15,285 nt of DNA from a candidate division KSB1 bacterium (GTDB lineage Bacteria; Zhuqueibacterota; JdFR-76; DREG01), in assembly GCA_022566355.1 (NCBI GenBank), contig JADFJB010000114.1, positions 1-15,285 of the forward strand. The letters run 5' to 3'. The notes beneath the pieces were generated by a model, which worked only from the letters and a program-made list of their open reading frames with translations, was not told the DNA's origin and did no database searches. Below, piece after piece: positions 1 through 7,535 of the stretch (within the stretch, counting starts at the first letter, position 1; each line of letters opens with the position of its first letter). Both the position numbers and the translations under genes were made by a program.

Positions 1-478
1 TTTGTCATCAGTGGCTTTCCAGGTTACCTTGTAGTTGCCTGCCGGCAGCTGGCCGGAAACCAATGTCCTTACTAACTGACCGGATAGGTTGTAGATAGCT
101 AGTTTTACTTCACCAGCTTCCGGAATTCCAAACGAAATCTCGGTCGTTGGGTTGAATGGATTCGGATAGTTTTGCTCAAGTACAAACTGGTTTGGAATAA
201 CAGTTAAATCAACCTCCTCAACACTAGAAATAATGTCGTATTTGATTTTTTCTGTTATTACCCAGTCAGAATGCAGACCAGTTGAGTTATCAATTGTGCG
301 AAAAGAAATAACATATTCAACTGGAACTGGTCCAGTGTAAATCCAAGTGTAGGTCAAGGTATCAAGATTTGCATTTGAGCTGGTTTTTGGAAATGGTGCT
401 GGTACAATTTCAAATTTAGTTTGTTGATTGATGACATCACATTAGCACTAAAACTAGCGAAAAAATTAGTTTTTTCAT
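1..478 (-). pseudogene. Frameshifted secreted protein with type A C-terminal sorting domain (3' end beyond window)
   Basis: On the minus strand an ATG at 478, preceded by a GAGGTG ribosome site, opens a signal-peptide-like start (MKKLIFSLVLVLM) but meets TGA at 437-439. From about 436 to the window edge a second frame encodes about 145 residues with no usable ATG. That frame has a beta-rich stretch (TLTYTWIYTGPVPVEYVISF), then VLEQNYPNPFNPTTEISFGIP and a beta domain (LAIYNLSGQLVRTLVSG), the hallmark of type A sorting domains (TIGR04183-like) that send proteins through type IX secretion. Losing one base near CTAATG (about 440) would join signal and body. The protein was therefore probably a small exported, surface-attached protein. 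The frame break may be a real mutation or a sequence error; the window cannot tell. Its true C-terminus lies left of position 1. Confidence 0.72.
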
Positions 479-599
479 GCTAACACCTCATATTTTTGAT
501 TGTTAAAGTAAAAATTTATCACCCAGACTGCTTACTTTATTGGCTGGTCTATCTGTTGAACGATGATCTCAATGTCGTAATATATTTAATATTTATTCT

Positions 600-1190
600 T
601 CATGAAATGCTAACGATTTCCCTTGCTCGTTCCATACGATCGTAGATTTGTTTGCGTTTACGACCAGAGATTGTTGCGTAAATATCTGTAGTTTGAATGT
701 ATTTATGGCCTAACTGATCTTTTACTTCCTCCTGGGTGTGACCAGCATCGAGCATATGCACCGCTATAGAATGTCTTAAAGTATGTGCATGCCATTTATC
801 TTTGGGCAATTTTGCTTTCTTGGCATACGCCCGAAAAAGATCATCGATGGTTTTTCGTGAAATTGCATTTTTCTTCCGGGAAAGAAACAAAGGCGAATAA
901 AAATCAACTTCTCTTTCCTTAAGGTAAGCTTTTAAAAGTCGAGCAGTGTCTGAGAAAATGCCATACTCTCCTGAAACACCACCTTTCAATCGCCAGATTT
1001 TAATCCGTCGGCGATCCAAGTCAATATCTTCTATTTTAAGTAATCCGGCTTCCGATGCCCTGAGGCCGTATTTATAAATCACATTGAACATGGCCCGATC
1101 GCGTTTAGATTTGATCTTTGAAAAAAATCTCGCGGTCTCTTCCTGGGTAAGATATTTTATGGTTGTATTTTTTTGATTGATAGGATCCAT
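600..1190 (-). CDS. Short tyrosine recombinase (XerC/D/FimB-like catalytic domain only)
   Basis: 196 residues, tyrosine recombinase/phage integrase family (PF00589). These enzymes cut and rejoin DNA at specific sites through a covalent 3'-phosphotyrosine. The full catalytic set is visible: Arg44 (YGLRASEAG), Lys69 (RLKGG), His136 and Arg139 (HTLRHS), His162 (LGHKY) and nucleophile Tyr171 (TTDIY). Xer proteins and phage integrases are usually about 300 residues or more because of an N-terminal SAM-like core-binding domain. Only about 15 residues precede the catalytic fold here, so that domain is absent, as in the roughly 200-residue FimB/FimE switches. The ATG at 1190 has a weak CAGGT site upstream. 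No partner gene is adjacent, but the upstream DNA carries an array of short inverted repeats that may be its target or its operator. Activity is plausible because all catalytic residues are kept; substrate and role are unknown. Confidence 0.88.
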   Translation of the reverse strand: MDPINQKNTTIKYLTQEETARFFSKIKSKRDRAMFNVIYKYGLRASEAGLLKIEDIDLDRRRIKIWRLKGGVSGEYGIFSDTARLLKAYLKEREVDFYSPLFLSRKKNAISRKTIDDLFRAYAKKAKLPKDKWHAHTLRHSIAVHMLDAGHTQEEVKDQLGHKYIQTTDIYATISGRKRKQIYDRMERAREIVSIS

Positions 1191-1593
1191 TGATATACCT
1201 GTTTAAATGTCCGGTGAGGAAAAAGGGCTCTACCGGTCAGTTTGTGTATTATGTCCGGTTGGAAGTATAGCTATAAATTCAATAAAATAAAAGGGTTATT
1301 TTGATTTAAAGGCAACCATCGATTGTCTAACCGGACAGTATACTTAAGATTTTCCCCCCAAGGTACTGCAAGAAAAAAAAGTTTAATGCCGACAAGCTTC
1401 AACGCCAGGAATCCGGAAAAGTACTTGCTTTAAAAACATCCATTCCTTTTATTGGTTTTTGTGGTTTTAGACAAATAGACATTTTCATTCCATCTTTCGA
1501 ATCAATTTTGCTAAATTAAGGTTGTTGGAAATGATATTGAATAGAATTCATGCAAAGCCAAAACAAAACGCTATCCTGCTAATACCTCATAGA
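1191..1593. other. Intergenic region between recombinase and metallo-hydrolase operon
   Basis: About 400 bases between divergent genes. The left third is the inverted-repeat array. The remainder (1344-1593) is AT-rich with a run of eight A near 1373 and shows no convincing promoter, RNA or ORF. The open frame of the metallo-hydrolase extends left to a TTG at 1522 and an ATG at 1531, but the lipoprotein signal argues for initiation at 1594. Confidence 0.5.
1208..1343. repeat. Inverted-repeat array upstream of recombinase (candidate recombination or operator sites)
   Basis: Four copies of an 8-bp word occur in 136 bp: TGTCCGGT at 1208-1215 (+) and 1252-1259 (+), its complement with one mismatch at 1232-1239 (ACCGGTCA), and its exact complement at 1330-1337. 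The last two extend to a 15-bp inverted repeat, GTATTATGTCCGGTT (1246-1260) against AACCGGACAGTATAC (1329-1343), 13 of 15 matching, around a 68-bp AT-rich centre. On the minus strand TATACT (1264-1269) could be a -10 box reading toward the recombinase, which would place repeat copies over its start site and leader. Binding by the recombinase or by a repressor is inference. Confidence 0.6.
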
Positions 1594-2805
1594 ATGAAGA
1601 AAATGACAACCCATTATATTTGCCTACTCTTTCTCTGGTCGAGTCTTTCCGGTTGTGGTACATTTCCCAGGGGTAGTTATGGCAAACCACAAGAAATTTC
1701 ATATTCAAATGTTCAGGGATTTTCTCCACAAAAAGGCGAGGTATTGGAATGGCATTCAGCCAGCATAAACAATGAAGATGAGCCTGTTGTGACGGCCTCA
1801 CGTTTGCCACCATCCGGCTTGAAGATAAGATGGCTGGGCACTGCGGGATATGAAATTAGTGACGACTCTACAGTTATCTTAATTGATCCATTTGTCTCCC
1901 GGCCTGCTTTTGGTCAGCTAATCAAAACCATTACGATCGACACGAGTGCCGTTAACCATTACATCCTTGCGCCGATTCCATTACAAAACCTAAAAGTAAT
2001 ATTAGTTGCACATGCGCATCATGATCATGTTCAGGATGTCCCATATATTCTTGCGCAATATCCGGATTCCCTAAAACGACCATTGGTAGTAGGCAGCCAG
2101 AATGTCCATGACCTGATCGTTGGACATGAGCCTGGAAGAGGCATGGAATGGCTCGATTCAATTGGAGGATTGCAAAATAGCAAAATAAAGACACTGCTTT
2201 TTAGTCCTGGTAAAAAAGAATGTTTGCTGGGTTCGGACATTTATTGTGATGTCGGTAGGTTTGGTAATTTCAAGATAACGGCATTTGCCTCTGACCATTC
2301 CAGTTATGATCATCTGGGTTCTACCGCTATTGTTGGTTCCATCAAAAAACATCCCCCCTATAATGTTTTTGATTATAAGATGAACCATAATACTTCAATT
2401 GGTTATTTGATAGAATACCAGGGCTTACGCATTTTTTTTAGTGAATCTACTATCGTTAGACACAACAACCAAATAGGTGAAGTGGATATCCTGATCCAGG
2501 GCATCACATCCAGAAGAGACTATAACACTATAGTTCAAACCCTTGCATATCTAAAACCTAAATATGTGATCCCATCCCACTACGACAATTTTTTCAAGCC
2601 AATTAAGAAAATGAAAATCCTTGATACAAAAATTGGCTTGGGTCCGCTAAATTTCAGCCGCTTTGAGCAATTTGTTATTGGATTTGAGAGATATTATGCC
2701 AAGGTTGCGCGTGACCGTTTTAAGTTAGCTGCAAAGAACTTTCAGCCAAAACTTCGTCTGATGAAGTTATTTTACTTTTATTCACTGGTGAATTTAGACC
2801 AATAG
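1594..2805 (+). CDS. Metallo-beta-lactamase-fold hydrolase, lipoprotein
   Basis: From the ATG at 1594 the protein has 403 residues. It starts with a lipoprotein signal MKKMTTHYICLLFLWSSLSGC, with lipobox LSGC and Cys21 as the lipidation site. This is why 1594 is preferred over the TTG at 1522 or ATG at 1531, although no strong ribosome site is seen. The fold is clear: ILIDPF near residues 95-100, the metal motif HAHHDH (140-145), a second metal-site stretch FASDHSS (His235) and a late IPSHYD (His329). It resembles the UlaG/NAPE-PLD-type branch of zinc hydrolases that cleave phosphoester or lactone bonds; the substrate cannot be read. The strand that normally ends in GD(T/S) with the bridging aspartate reads FFSEST, with Glu284 in its place. 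A 50-residue basic C-terminal tail follows. Only 8 bases separate it from the next gene, so the two form an operon at the cell envelope. Confidence 0.85.
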   Translation: MKKMTTHYICLLFLWSSLSGCGTFPRGSYGKPQEISYSNVQGFSPQKGEVLEWHSASINNEDEPVVTASRLPPSGLKIRWLGTAGYEISDDSTVILIDPFVSRPAFGQLIKTITIDTSAVNHYILAPIPLQNLKVILVAHAHHDHVQDVPYILAQYPDSLKRPLVVGSQNVHDLIVGHEPGRGMEWLDSIGGLQNSKIKTLLFSPGKKECLLGSDIYCDVGRFGNFKITAFASDHSSYDHLGSTAIVGSIKKHPPYNVFDYKMNHNTSIGYLIEYQGLRIFFSESTIVRHNNQIGEVDILIQGITSRRDYNTIVQTLAYLKPKYVIPSHYDNFFKPIKKMKILDTKIGLGPLNFSRFEQFVIGFERYYAKVARDRFKLAAKNFQPKLRLMKLFYFYSLVNLDQ

Positions 2806-2813
2806 GAGTCGAC

Positions 2814-4622
2814 ATGAAAAAATATATTCTTGGATTTCTTGGATTGGTGTTATTAATCGGAGGATGGTGGACTTACAAGCTTGTCTGGGGTAAACCGCTG
2901 AACATAAACCATTTTTATGAAAGAGTATTCATCGAATTCTTACTGGACGATCCGCAGTTACTCTCCCAATTAGGATTCATAGATAATTCACTTTTAGATT
3001 TTCACAGTGACGATCTAACGGACTCATCGCCAGCCCGGGCTCAAAAACTTGCTGATAAAACTCGGAGCGATCTCGAGCTTCTGCGTAGCTACGACCGTGA
3101 GGATCAAAGCAAATCGCAACAACTTTCAACTGATATCCTGGAATGGTTCATCGATGATGCTGTCCGGGGAGAACGATTTATGTACCATAATTATCCTGTC
3201 AATCAACTATTCGGAGTGCAGAGTAACCTTCCCAGTTTCATGGACGCTACACATCAAGTCAAAAATAAGAAAAGTGCGGAAAATTACATAGCCAGGTTAT
3301 CAAAATTTGGTATTAAGTTCGACCAGGTGATTGAAGGATTGAAACTGCGGGAAGAAAAAGGGATCATCCCACCCAAATTTGTTATAGAGAAAGTTCTCAT
3401 AGAAATGCGGAATTTCGTTATTCAACCAGTAGATGAGAACATCCTGTTTGTTTCCTTTCAAATGAAAGTTGAAAAGGTAAAAGAGTTTGAAAAAGAAAGC
3501 GCTGGTAAACTCTTTGCAGATGTCCGAGAACAGATTGAAAAAACTGTGTTCCCTGCTTATCAAAGAATGATTTTCTATTTTGAAGCTTTAGAGGCTAAAG
3601 CCACAACCGATGACGGCGTTTGGAAACTTCCCGATGGTGAAGCATATTATGCTTACCAGTTGCGCAGCAATACCACATCCGATTTCACTCCGGAAGAGGT
3701 ACACCAGCTTGGCTTAGAGGAGGTAAACCGTATCCAGAGTACAATGCATTCAATCCTGGATAGCCTCGGTTATACCGGTAAGACCGTTGCGAGTCACATG
3801 CGCCGACTCGGCTCAGAAGACCGCTTCCTTTATCCTGATACCGATTCCGCACGTGTGCAAATCTTAAAAAAATACCAGGAGATTATCGATGAAATCGACC
3901 AAAACCTGGGCATGGTATTTAACGTACGCCCTAAGATGGGTGTGGAAGTAAGGCGCGTTCCCGAATTTAAGGAGAAGACCGCACCTGGCGCTTATTACAA
4001 TGGACCAGCAATGGACGGATCACGTCCAGGTGTTTTCTTTGCCAATCTTCGCGATGTAAAAGAAATTTCTAAATTTGGCATGCGTACCCTGGCCTATCAT
4101 GAAGCCATACCCGGCCACCATTTTCAAATAGCGATCCAGCAAAAGATAACCGGAGTTCCCACTTTCCGCAATCTTATTCCCTTTACTGCTTACACAGAAG
4201 GGTGGGCGCTTTATGCGGAGCTCCTTGCATGGGAATACGGCCTTCAGCAAGATCCGTTCAATAATCTTGGCCGATTGCAAGCCGAATTGTTTCGAGGGGT
4301 ACGCCTTGTTGTTGATACCGGCATACATTACAAAAGATGGACGCGCGAACAAGCTATCGCTTATATGCTTGACAATACCGGCATGTCAAAAGGTGATGTA
4401 GTTGCAGAGATTGAACGTTATATTGTCAATCCAGGTCAAGCCTGTGCTTATAAGATCGGGATGTTAAGAATTGTTGAGTTGCGAGAAAAAGCGAAACAAA
4501 AATTGGGCGATCACTTCGACATCAGGGATTTTCATGATGTGGTACTCAAGAACGGCGCCATGCCCCTGAGCATTCTAGAACAGGTGGTGAATGAATATGT
4601 AGAGAGTAAATTGTCCTCTTAA
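2814..4622 (+). CDS. DUF885 family putative zinc metallopeptidase, membrane-anchored
   Basis: 602 residues of the DUF885 family (PF05960), widespread proteins resembling gluzincin metallopeptidases. The metal-binding motif HEAIPGHH lies at 429-436 and the second acidic motif TEGWALYAE at 461-469, so a zinc site of two histidines and a downstream glutamate is likely. The conserved tail element YIVNPGQACAYKIG follows near 536-549. Length matches the family (about 550-620). An N-terminal hydrophobic stretch (ILGFLGLVLLIGGWWTY, 5-21) without a clear cleavage site suggests a membrane anchor with the catalytic domain outside the cytoplasm. TAGGAG overlaps the stop of the preceding gene and sits 7 bases before the ATG, so translation is probably coupled. 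The substrate is unknown; peptide or dipeptide cleavage is inferred from the fold. Confidence 0.87.
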   Translation: MKKYILGFLGLVLLIGGWWTYKLVWGKPLNINHFYERVFIEFLLDDPQLLSQLGFIDNSLLDFHSDDLTDSSPARAQKLADKTRSDLELLRSYDREDQSKSQQLSTDILEWFIDDAVRGERFMYHNYPVNQLFGVQSNLPSFMDATHQVKNKKSAENYIARLSKFGIKFDQVIEGLKLREEKGIIPPKFVIEKVLIEMRNFVIQPVDENILFVSFQMKVEKVKEFEKESAGKLFADVREQIEKTVFPAYQRMIFYFEALEAKATTDDGVWKLPDGEAYYAYQLRSNTTSDFTPEEVHQLGLEEVNRIQSTMHSILDSLGYTGKTVASHMRRLGSEDRFLYPDTDSARVQILKKYQEIIDEIDQNLGMVFNVRPKMGVEVRRVPEFKEKTAPGAYYNGPAMDGSRPGVFFANLRDVKEISKFGMRTLAYHEAIPGHHFQIAIQQKITGVPTFRNLIPFTAYTEGWALYAELLAWEYGLQQDPFNNLGRLQAELFRGVRLVVDTGIHYKRWTREQAIAYMLDNTGMSKGDVVAEIERYIVNPGQACAYKIGMLRIVELREKAKQKLGDHFDIRDFHDVVLKNGAMPLSILEQVVNEYVESKLSS

Positions 4623-4742
4623 AGCTTGTGTTCATTCTAAAAAGGTGGGATACCGATTCCATCGCTCTCATAAGTATTTGTTTTTATGTAACATTGCTTT
4701 TGGAAAAGCGATTGCATCGGTTTTTAGAGTAGACTCAAGCTT
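4622..4742. repeat. 121-bp imperfect palindrome, REP/MITE-like, possible terminator
   Basis: The outer arms begin at the stop codon of the preceding gene: AAGCTTG (4622-4628) pairs with CAAGCTT (4736-4742), continuing to CTAAAAA (4637-4643) against TTTTTAG (4721-4727), 18 of 22 positions pairing. Inside, ACCGATTCCATCGCT (4652-4666) faces AGCGATTGCATCGGT (4707-4721), 13 of 15. Eight extra bases (4644-4651) bulge from the left arm and the loop is 40 bases. Five T follow the inner stem, so it could end transcription of the operon. The core GATTCCATCGCT recurs in the hairpin at 9458-9492. Confidence 0.65.
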
Positions 4743-4946
4743 CATTTATTAAATCCTTGTTTTATCCGTGCGAATCCGTGGCTATATTATTGTTTTTATT
4801 TAAAGTCCGAGAGTTTATTAATCTTATTTTATTTGAATGAATAGCACACAATAAGGGATGAGTTTCATAAATCTGTCTTGATTTGTAAATTTAACTATAT
4901 TATTTTTGTTGTCAATTCGGAAAACAAATAATTAAGGAGAAAGAAT
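4743..4946. other. Rest of the intergenic region before the sorbosone dehydrogenase gene
   Basis: AT-rich sequence containing one direct repeat, ATCCGTG at 4764-4770 and again at 4774-4780, a 10-base period that resembles dispersed intergenic repeats of many environmental genomes. No ORF, RNA or convincing promoter was seen. A strong ribosome site AAGGAGA lies at 4934-4940, seven bases before the next ATG. Confidence 0.45.
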
Positions 4947-6248
4947 ATGTTCAACTCTACAGGGATCAAAAAGAACTGGAGTATGCAGCTTTTTTTCACT
5001 TTCATTTTAGTCGGTTGTATGTCCTGTGGCCAAAAGTATGGTGAGATTCAATTCGATCCTGATAATGGTGGTATTCAGTTAGCCGATGGCTTTAGCGCTT
5101 TTGTGGTTGCCGACAGTCTAGGCCGCGCACGGCATATGGCCGTAAACACGAATGGCGATATTTACGTAGCGCTGCGATCCACAAGAAATGAGCAGGGCGG
5201 TATTGTGGCGCTGCGGGACACCACCGGCGATGGCAGAGCAGATATAATTGAGCGCTTTGGTGAATATGGTGGTACAGGAATTGGAATTCACAATGGATAT
5301 CTCTATTTCGCTCCTGACACCGCTGTGTATAGATACCGGCTGACCGAGGGAGAGTTGGTTCCCGAAAATCCCCCGGAGACTGTGGTCTCCGGTTTTCTAA
5401 GACAACGGCAGCATGCCGTTAAACCCTTTGCTTTTGACGGTGAAGGCAATATGTATGTGAACGTTGGCGCGCCCTCAAATGCCTGCCAGGAGAAAATGCG
5501 CAGACCAGGATCGCCGGGTTTGGATCCGTGTCCCCATTTAGGACGGCACGCAGGTATTTGGCGCTTTAGTGATGATAAGCTCAATCAAACGCAAGTCGAT
5601 GATGGTTACCGTTATGCCAGTGGGATTCGTAATTCGGTTGCCATAGATTGGAACCCGGTTTCCAAAAAACTATATGTTGTCCAGCATGGCCGCGATCAAT
5701 TAGAGGGTTTATGGCCGGAACTTTTTAACGACAGCTTAAATGCAGAGCTGCCTTCCGAGGAGTTTTTAATGCTGGACGATGGCTCTAATTTCGGATGGCC
5801 CTATTGTTATAATGATCATCTTCAAGGCAAAAAGATACTTGCTCCTGAATATGGCGGCGATGGCAAGAAAGTCGGCAGATGTGAGCAATACGAGAGACCG
5901 ATTGTGGCTTTTTCGGGCCATTGGGCTCCGAATGATCTGTTGTTTTACACTGGCAACCAATTTCCCGCAAGCTACCAAAATGGCGCTTTTATCGCATTTC
6001 ATGGTTCCTGGAACCGGGCGCCTCTTGAACAAGCTGGCTACAATATTGTTTTTGTGCCTTTTGATGGAGAACGCCCATCGGGTGATTGGTCGGTTTTTGC
6101 CGATGGTTTTGCCGGCGTTGATGTTATACATGGACCACAGGATGCACAACACCGTCCAATGGGTCTCGCACAAGGACCGGATGGCTCATTGTATGTTTCA
6201 GACTCTGTAACCGGCCGTATCTGGTGTATAAGATATACTGGGAAATAA
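4947..6248 (+). CDS. Glucose/sorbosone dehydrogenase family beta-propeller lipoprotein
   Basis: 433 residues, similar to the soluble PQQ-dependent sugar dehydrogenase/L-sorbosone dehydrogenase family (PF07995). These six-bladed propellers oxidise sugars or aldoses outside the cytoplasm with PQQ. Lipobox LVGC puts the lipidated cysteine at Cys24. Family stretches include DTTGDGRAD (91-99, a calcium-loop-like motif), YASGIRNSVAIDW, VVQHGRDQLEGLWPE, DDGSNFGWPYCYND, FHGSWNRAP and the C-terminal RPMGLAQGPDGSLYVSDS. The start has a good AAGGAGA site. The gene stands alone, 324 bases after the metallopeptidase, and is not obviously in that operon. Whether PQQ is bound cannot be read, and no PQQ biosynthesis genes are present here. 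Many relatives in environmental genomes have no known substrate. Confidence 0.86.
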   Translation: MFNSTGIKKNWSMQLFFTFILVGCMSCGQKYGEIQFDPDNGGIQLADGFSAFVVADSLGRARHMAVNTNGDIYVALRSTRNEQGGIVALRDTTGDGRADIIERFGEYGGTGIGIHNGYLYFAPDTAVYRYRLTEGELVPENPPETVVSGFLRQRQHAVKPFAFDGEGNMYVNVGAPSNACQEKMRRPGSPGLDPCPHLGRHAGIWRFSDDKLNQTQVDDGYRYASGIRNSVAIDWNPVSKKLYVVQHGRDQLEGLWPELFNDSLNAELPSEEFLMLDDGSNFGWPYCYNDHLQGKKILAPEYGGDGKKVGRCEQYERPIVAFSGHWAPNDLLFYTGNQFPASYQNGAFIAFHGSWNRAPLEQAGYNIVFVPFDGERPSGDWSVFADGFAGVDVIHGPQDAQHRPMGLAQGPDGSLYVSDSVTGRIWCIRYTGK

Positions 6249-6329
6249 TAAGTTAAACTTATCTTGAGTATTTTTTGGCGCTTATAGGGTTGTTATGAAC
6301 AATTTACTGCCTAATTGTTGAAGGGCTTA

Positions 6330-6387
6330 AATCCTAAAATCGAATATCGAAATCCAAAACAAAATCGAAACTTCAAATTTCAAAAAT
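6330..6387. repeat. Degenerate AATCGAA-type simple repeat
   Basis: A C- and A-rich stretch made of short variants such as AATCGAA, TCGAAATCC, AATCGAAAC and TTCAAATTTCAAA. It codes for nothing in any frame. It fills the gap between the sorbosone dehydrogenase gene and the hairpin at 6421 and looks like decayed intergenic repeat material. Confidence 0.4.
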
Positions 6388-6420
6388 ATTTTGTCCTTAG
6401 TTAGTTTTGTATGCAAATAG

Positions 6421-6485
6421 ACCTGGCAGGTTTCAAACTACATGCTTTAAAGAATGATAGCTTTCTTAGAAAAAACCTGCCAGGT
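6421..6485. repeat. Perfect 13-bp inverted repeat (hairpin element)
   Basis: ACCTGGCAGGTTT (6421-6433) is exactly complementary to AAACCTGCCAGGT (6473-6485) with a 39-base loop. Each arm contains the palindromic word CCTGSCAGG. The element spans the first codons of the truncated winged-helix frame: the ATG at 6454 lies in its loop and residues 7-11 come from its right arm. It could be a small non-autonomous mobile repeat, with loss of upstream coding DNA at its border. Confidence 0.7.
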
Positions 6486-7191
6486 TTTGATTCGATTTAA
6501 AGACTACCCCGAATGCTTGCTGAAATCCCCCCGGGTGAACAAACTGAGTTGGTGGGGAGTTGTCAGACAAGCTATGGTGGAGGGATTGGTTTGTTACGGC
6601 CCTGATCAAGGCCAGGAAGTTACTCTTGTCCGTGTTGATCAATGGCTGTCGAACCTGGAAGAAGTTTCGGAACAGGATGCCAAACACATTCTGTTCAGTC
6701 GATATTTGTCTGCTTATGGCCCTGCTACACTCCAGGATTTTTCCAAATGGTCTGGTATTTCCATGCAAGAGGTGAGAACTATCCGGCAGGAAATGAAAAA
6801 AGAACTAATAGAAGTCGGATTCGAAAATAAAGAAGGATTGATTCTTCGGGAAGATTTTGACCCACTCAGAAAAAGTTGTTTGGATAGCCAAGTTTTTTGT
6901 TTATTGCCGCATTTTGATCCCTACATGCTTGGCCATATAGATAAAAATCATTTAGTGGCTTCTAACTTGTACAAACGAGTTTATCGCAAAGCAGGATGGA
7001 TCTCACCGGTAATATTGTTAAACGGAAGGGTAATAGGAGTTTGGTCTTATACCCGTAAAAGTAAGCGATTGTTTTTGGAAATAGAGCCATTTGAAAAATT
7101 TTCTAAAAGCACGTTTACCAGGATTGAAGAAGAAGCTGCGAGTTTAGCTGGTTTTTGGCAGACTGAGTGGGAAATTAATGTGGTGAAATGA
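6454..7191 (+). CDS. N-terminally truncated winged-helix DNA-binding domain protein (HTH_42/YcaQ-like); likely gene remnant
   Basis: The 245-residue frame carries the middle and C-terminal signatures of the HTH_42 family (PF06224), which includes YcaQ-type DNA glycosylase relatives: RYLSAYGPATLQDFSKWSGIS (83-103), LLPHFDPYMLGHIDK (150-164) and GWISPVILLNGRVIGVWSY (181-199). Family members are usually about 350-400 residues and open with a winged-helix region and a conserved RGTxH-type segment. None of that is present, so roughly 130-150 residues are missing. The ATG at 6454 has no ribosome site and lies within a hairpin repeat, so the first 15 or so residues are probably not native. No missing coding sequence was found in 6249-6453. 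The rest of the frame is intact, so the damage may be recent, or a shortened protein may still be made. Original role: DNA binding or repair, by family. Confidence 0.72.
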   Translation: MIAFLEKTCQVLIRFKDYPECLLKSPRVNKLSWWGVVRQAMVEGLVCYGPDQGQEVTLVRVDQWLSNLEEVSEQDAKHILFSRYLSAYGPATLQDFSKWSGISMQEVRTIRQEMKKELIEVGFENKEGLILREDFDPLRKSCLDSQVFCLLPHFDPYMLGHIDKNHLVASNLYKRVYRKAGWISPVILLNGRVIGVWSYTRKSKRLFLEIEPFEKFSKSTFTRIEEEAASLAGFWQTEWEINVVK

Positions 7192-7277
7192 AATTGTAAA
7201 AACTTTCTTGCCAGATTCAGCTAACGAGGCTGCTGTATACATGCATACACTGGTTTTTCCTACGCCTCTTTTCAGAA

Positions 7278-7535
7278 TTATGGTCTTTTCAAAATATCAT
7301 GAGTGCCAATTCTTCTCAGAATTATCCGATCTGACTCTATGGTGAAGGTGAATCGGTAGGATTTAGTTACTCGGCCTTCCCAGGTATTGGGGTGGCCTTT
7401 CATTTTTTTAGCCTGTAGTGAAGGATGTTTGGGGTTCTGGAAAAACAGGGCTAGCTGCTTTCGGGCTCGCTGTTTGATGTCTTGAGGTAACGATTCAAAT
7501 TCTTTTGTAAAGCGATTAGATTTGACTATGGTCAT
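7278..7535 (-). CDS. RelE/ParE-family toxin
   Basis: 85 residues with the compact RelE/ParE toxin fold (PF05016-like). The N-terminal helices contain FTKEFESLPQDIKQRARKQLALF, followed by a beta sheet WEGRVTKSYRFTFTIESDRIILRRIGTHDIL. Such toxins either cleave mRNA at the ribosome (RelE) or poison gyrase (ParE). The late basic and histidine residues (RRIGTHD) fit the mRNA-cleaving type, but this is not decisive. It overlaps the upstream antitoxin by 4 bases (ATGA, 7532-7535), so translation is coupled, as usual for type II pairs. The length is normal (80-100) and nothing suggests inactivation. No terminator was recognised downstream. Confidence 0.85.
   Translation of the reverse strand: MTIVKSNRFTKEFESLPQDIKQRARKQLALFFQNPKHPSLQAKKMKGHPNTWEGRVTKSYRFTFTIESDRIILRRIGTHDILKRP

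Noticed and set aside
600-1343. Integron (integrase with attI and cassettes)
   Set aside because: The recombinase is too short for IntI and lacks an additional domain, and no attC-like cassette array follows.
1344-1593. Upstream extension of the metallo-hydrolase to TTG 1522 or ATG 1531
   Set aside because: It would put 21-24 extra residues ahead of a clean lipoprotein signal peptide, which is unlikely.
5766-6210. Long open frames of 135-143 codons on both strands within the sorbosone dehydrogenase gene
   Set aside because: They lie wholly inside a well-supported gene, have no domain-like composition, and are shadows of its codon pattern.
6248-6262. ATAAGTT-A-AACTTAT palindrome as terminator of the sorbosone dehydrogenase gene
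   Set aside because: A one-base loop cannot form a normal hairpin, and the T-run lies several bases away; at most a weak signal.
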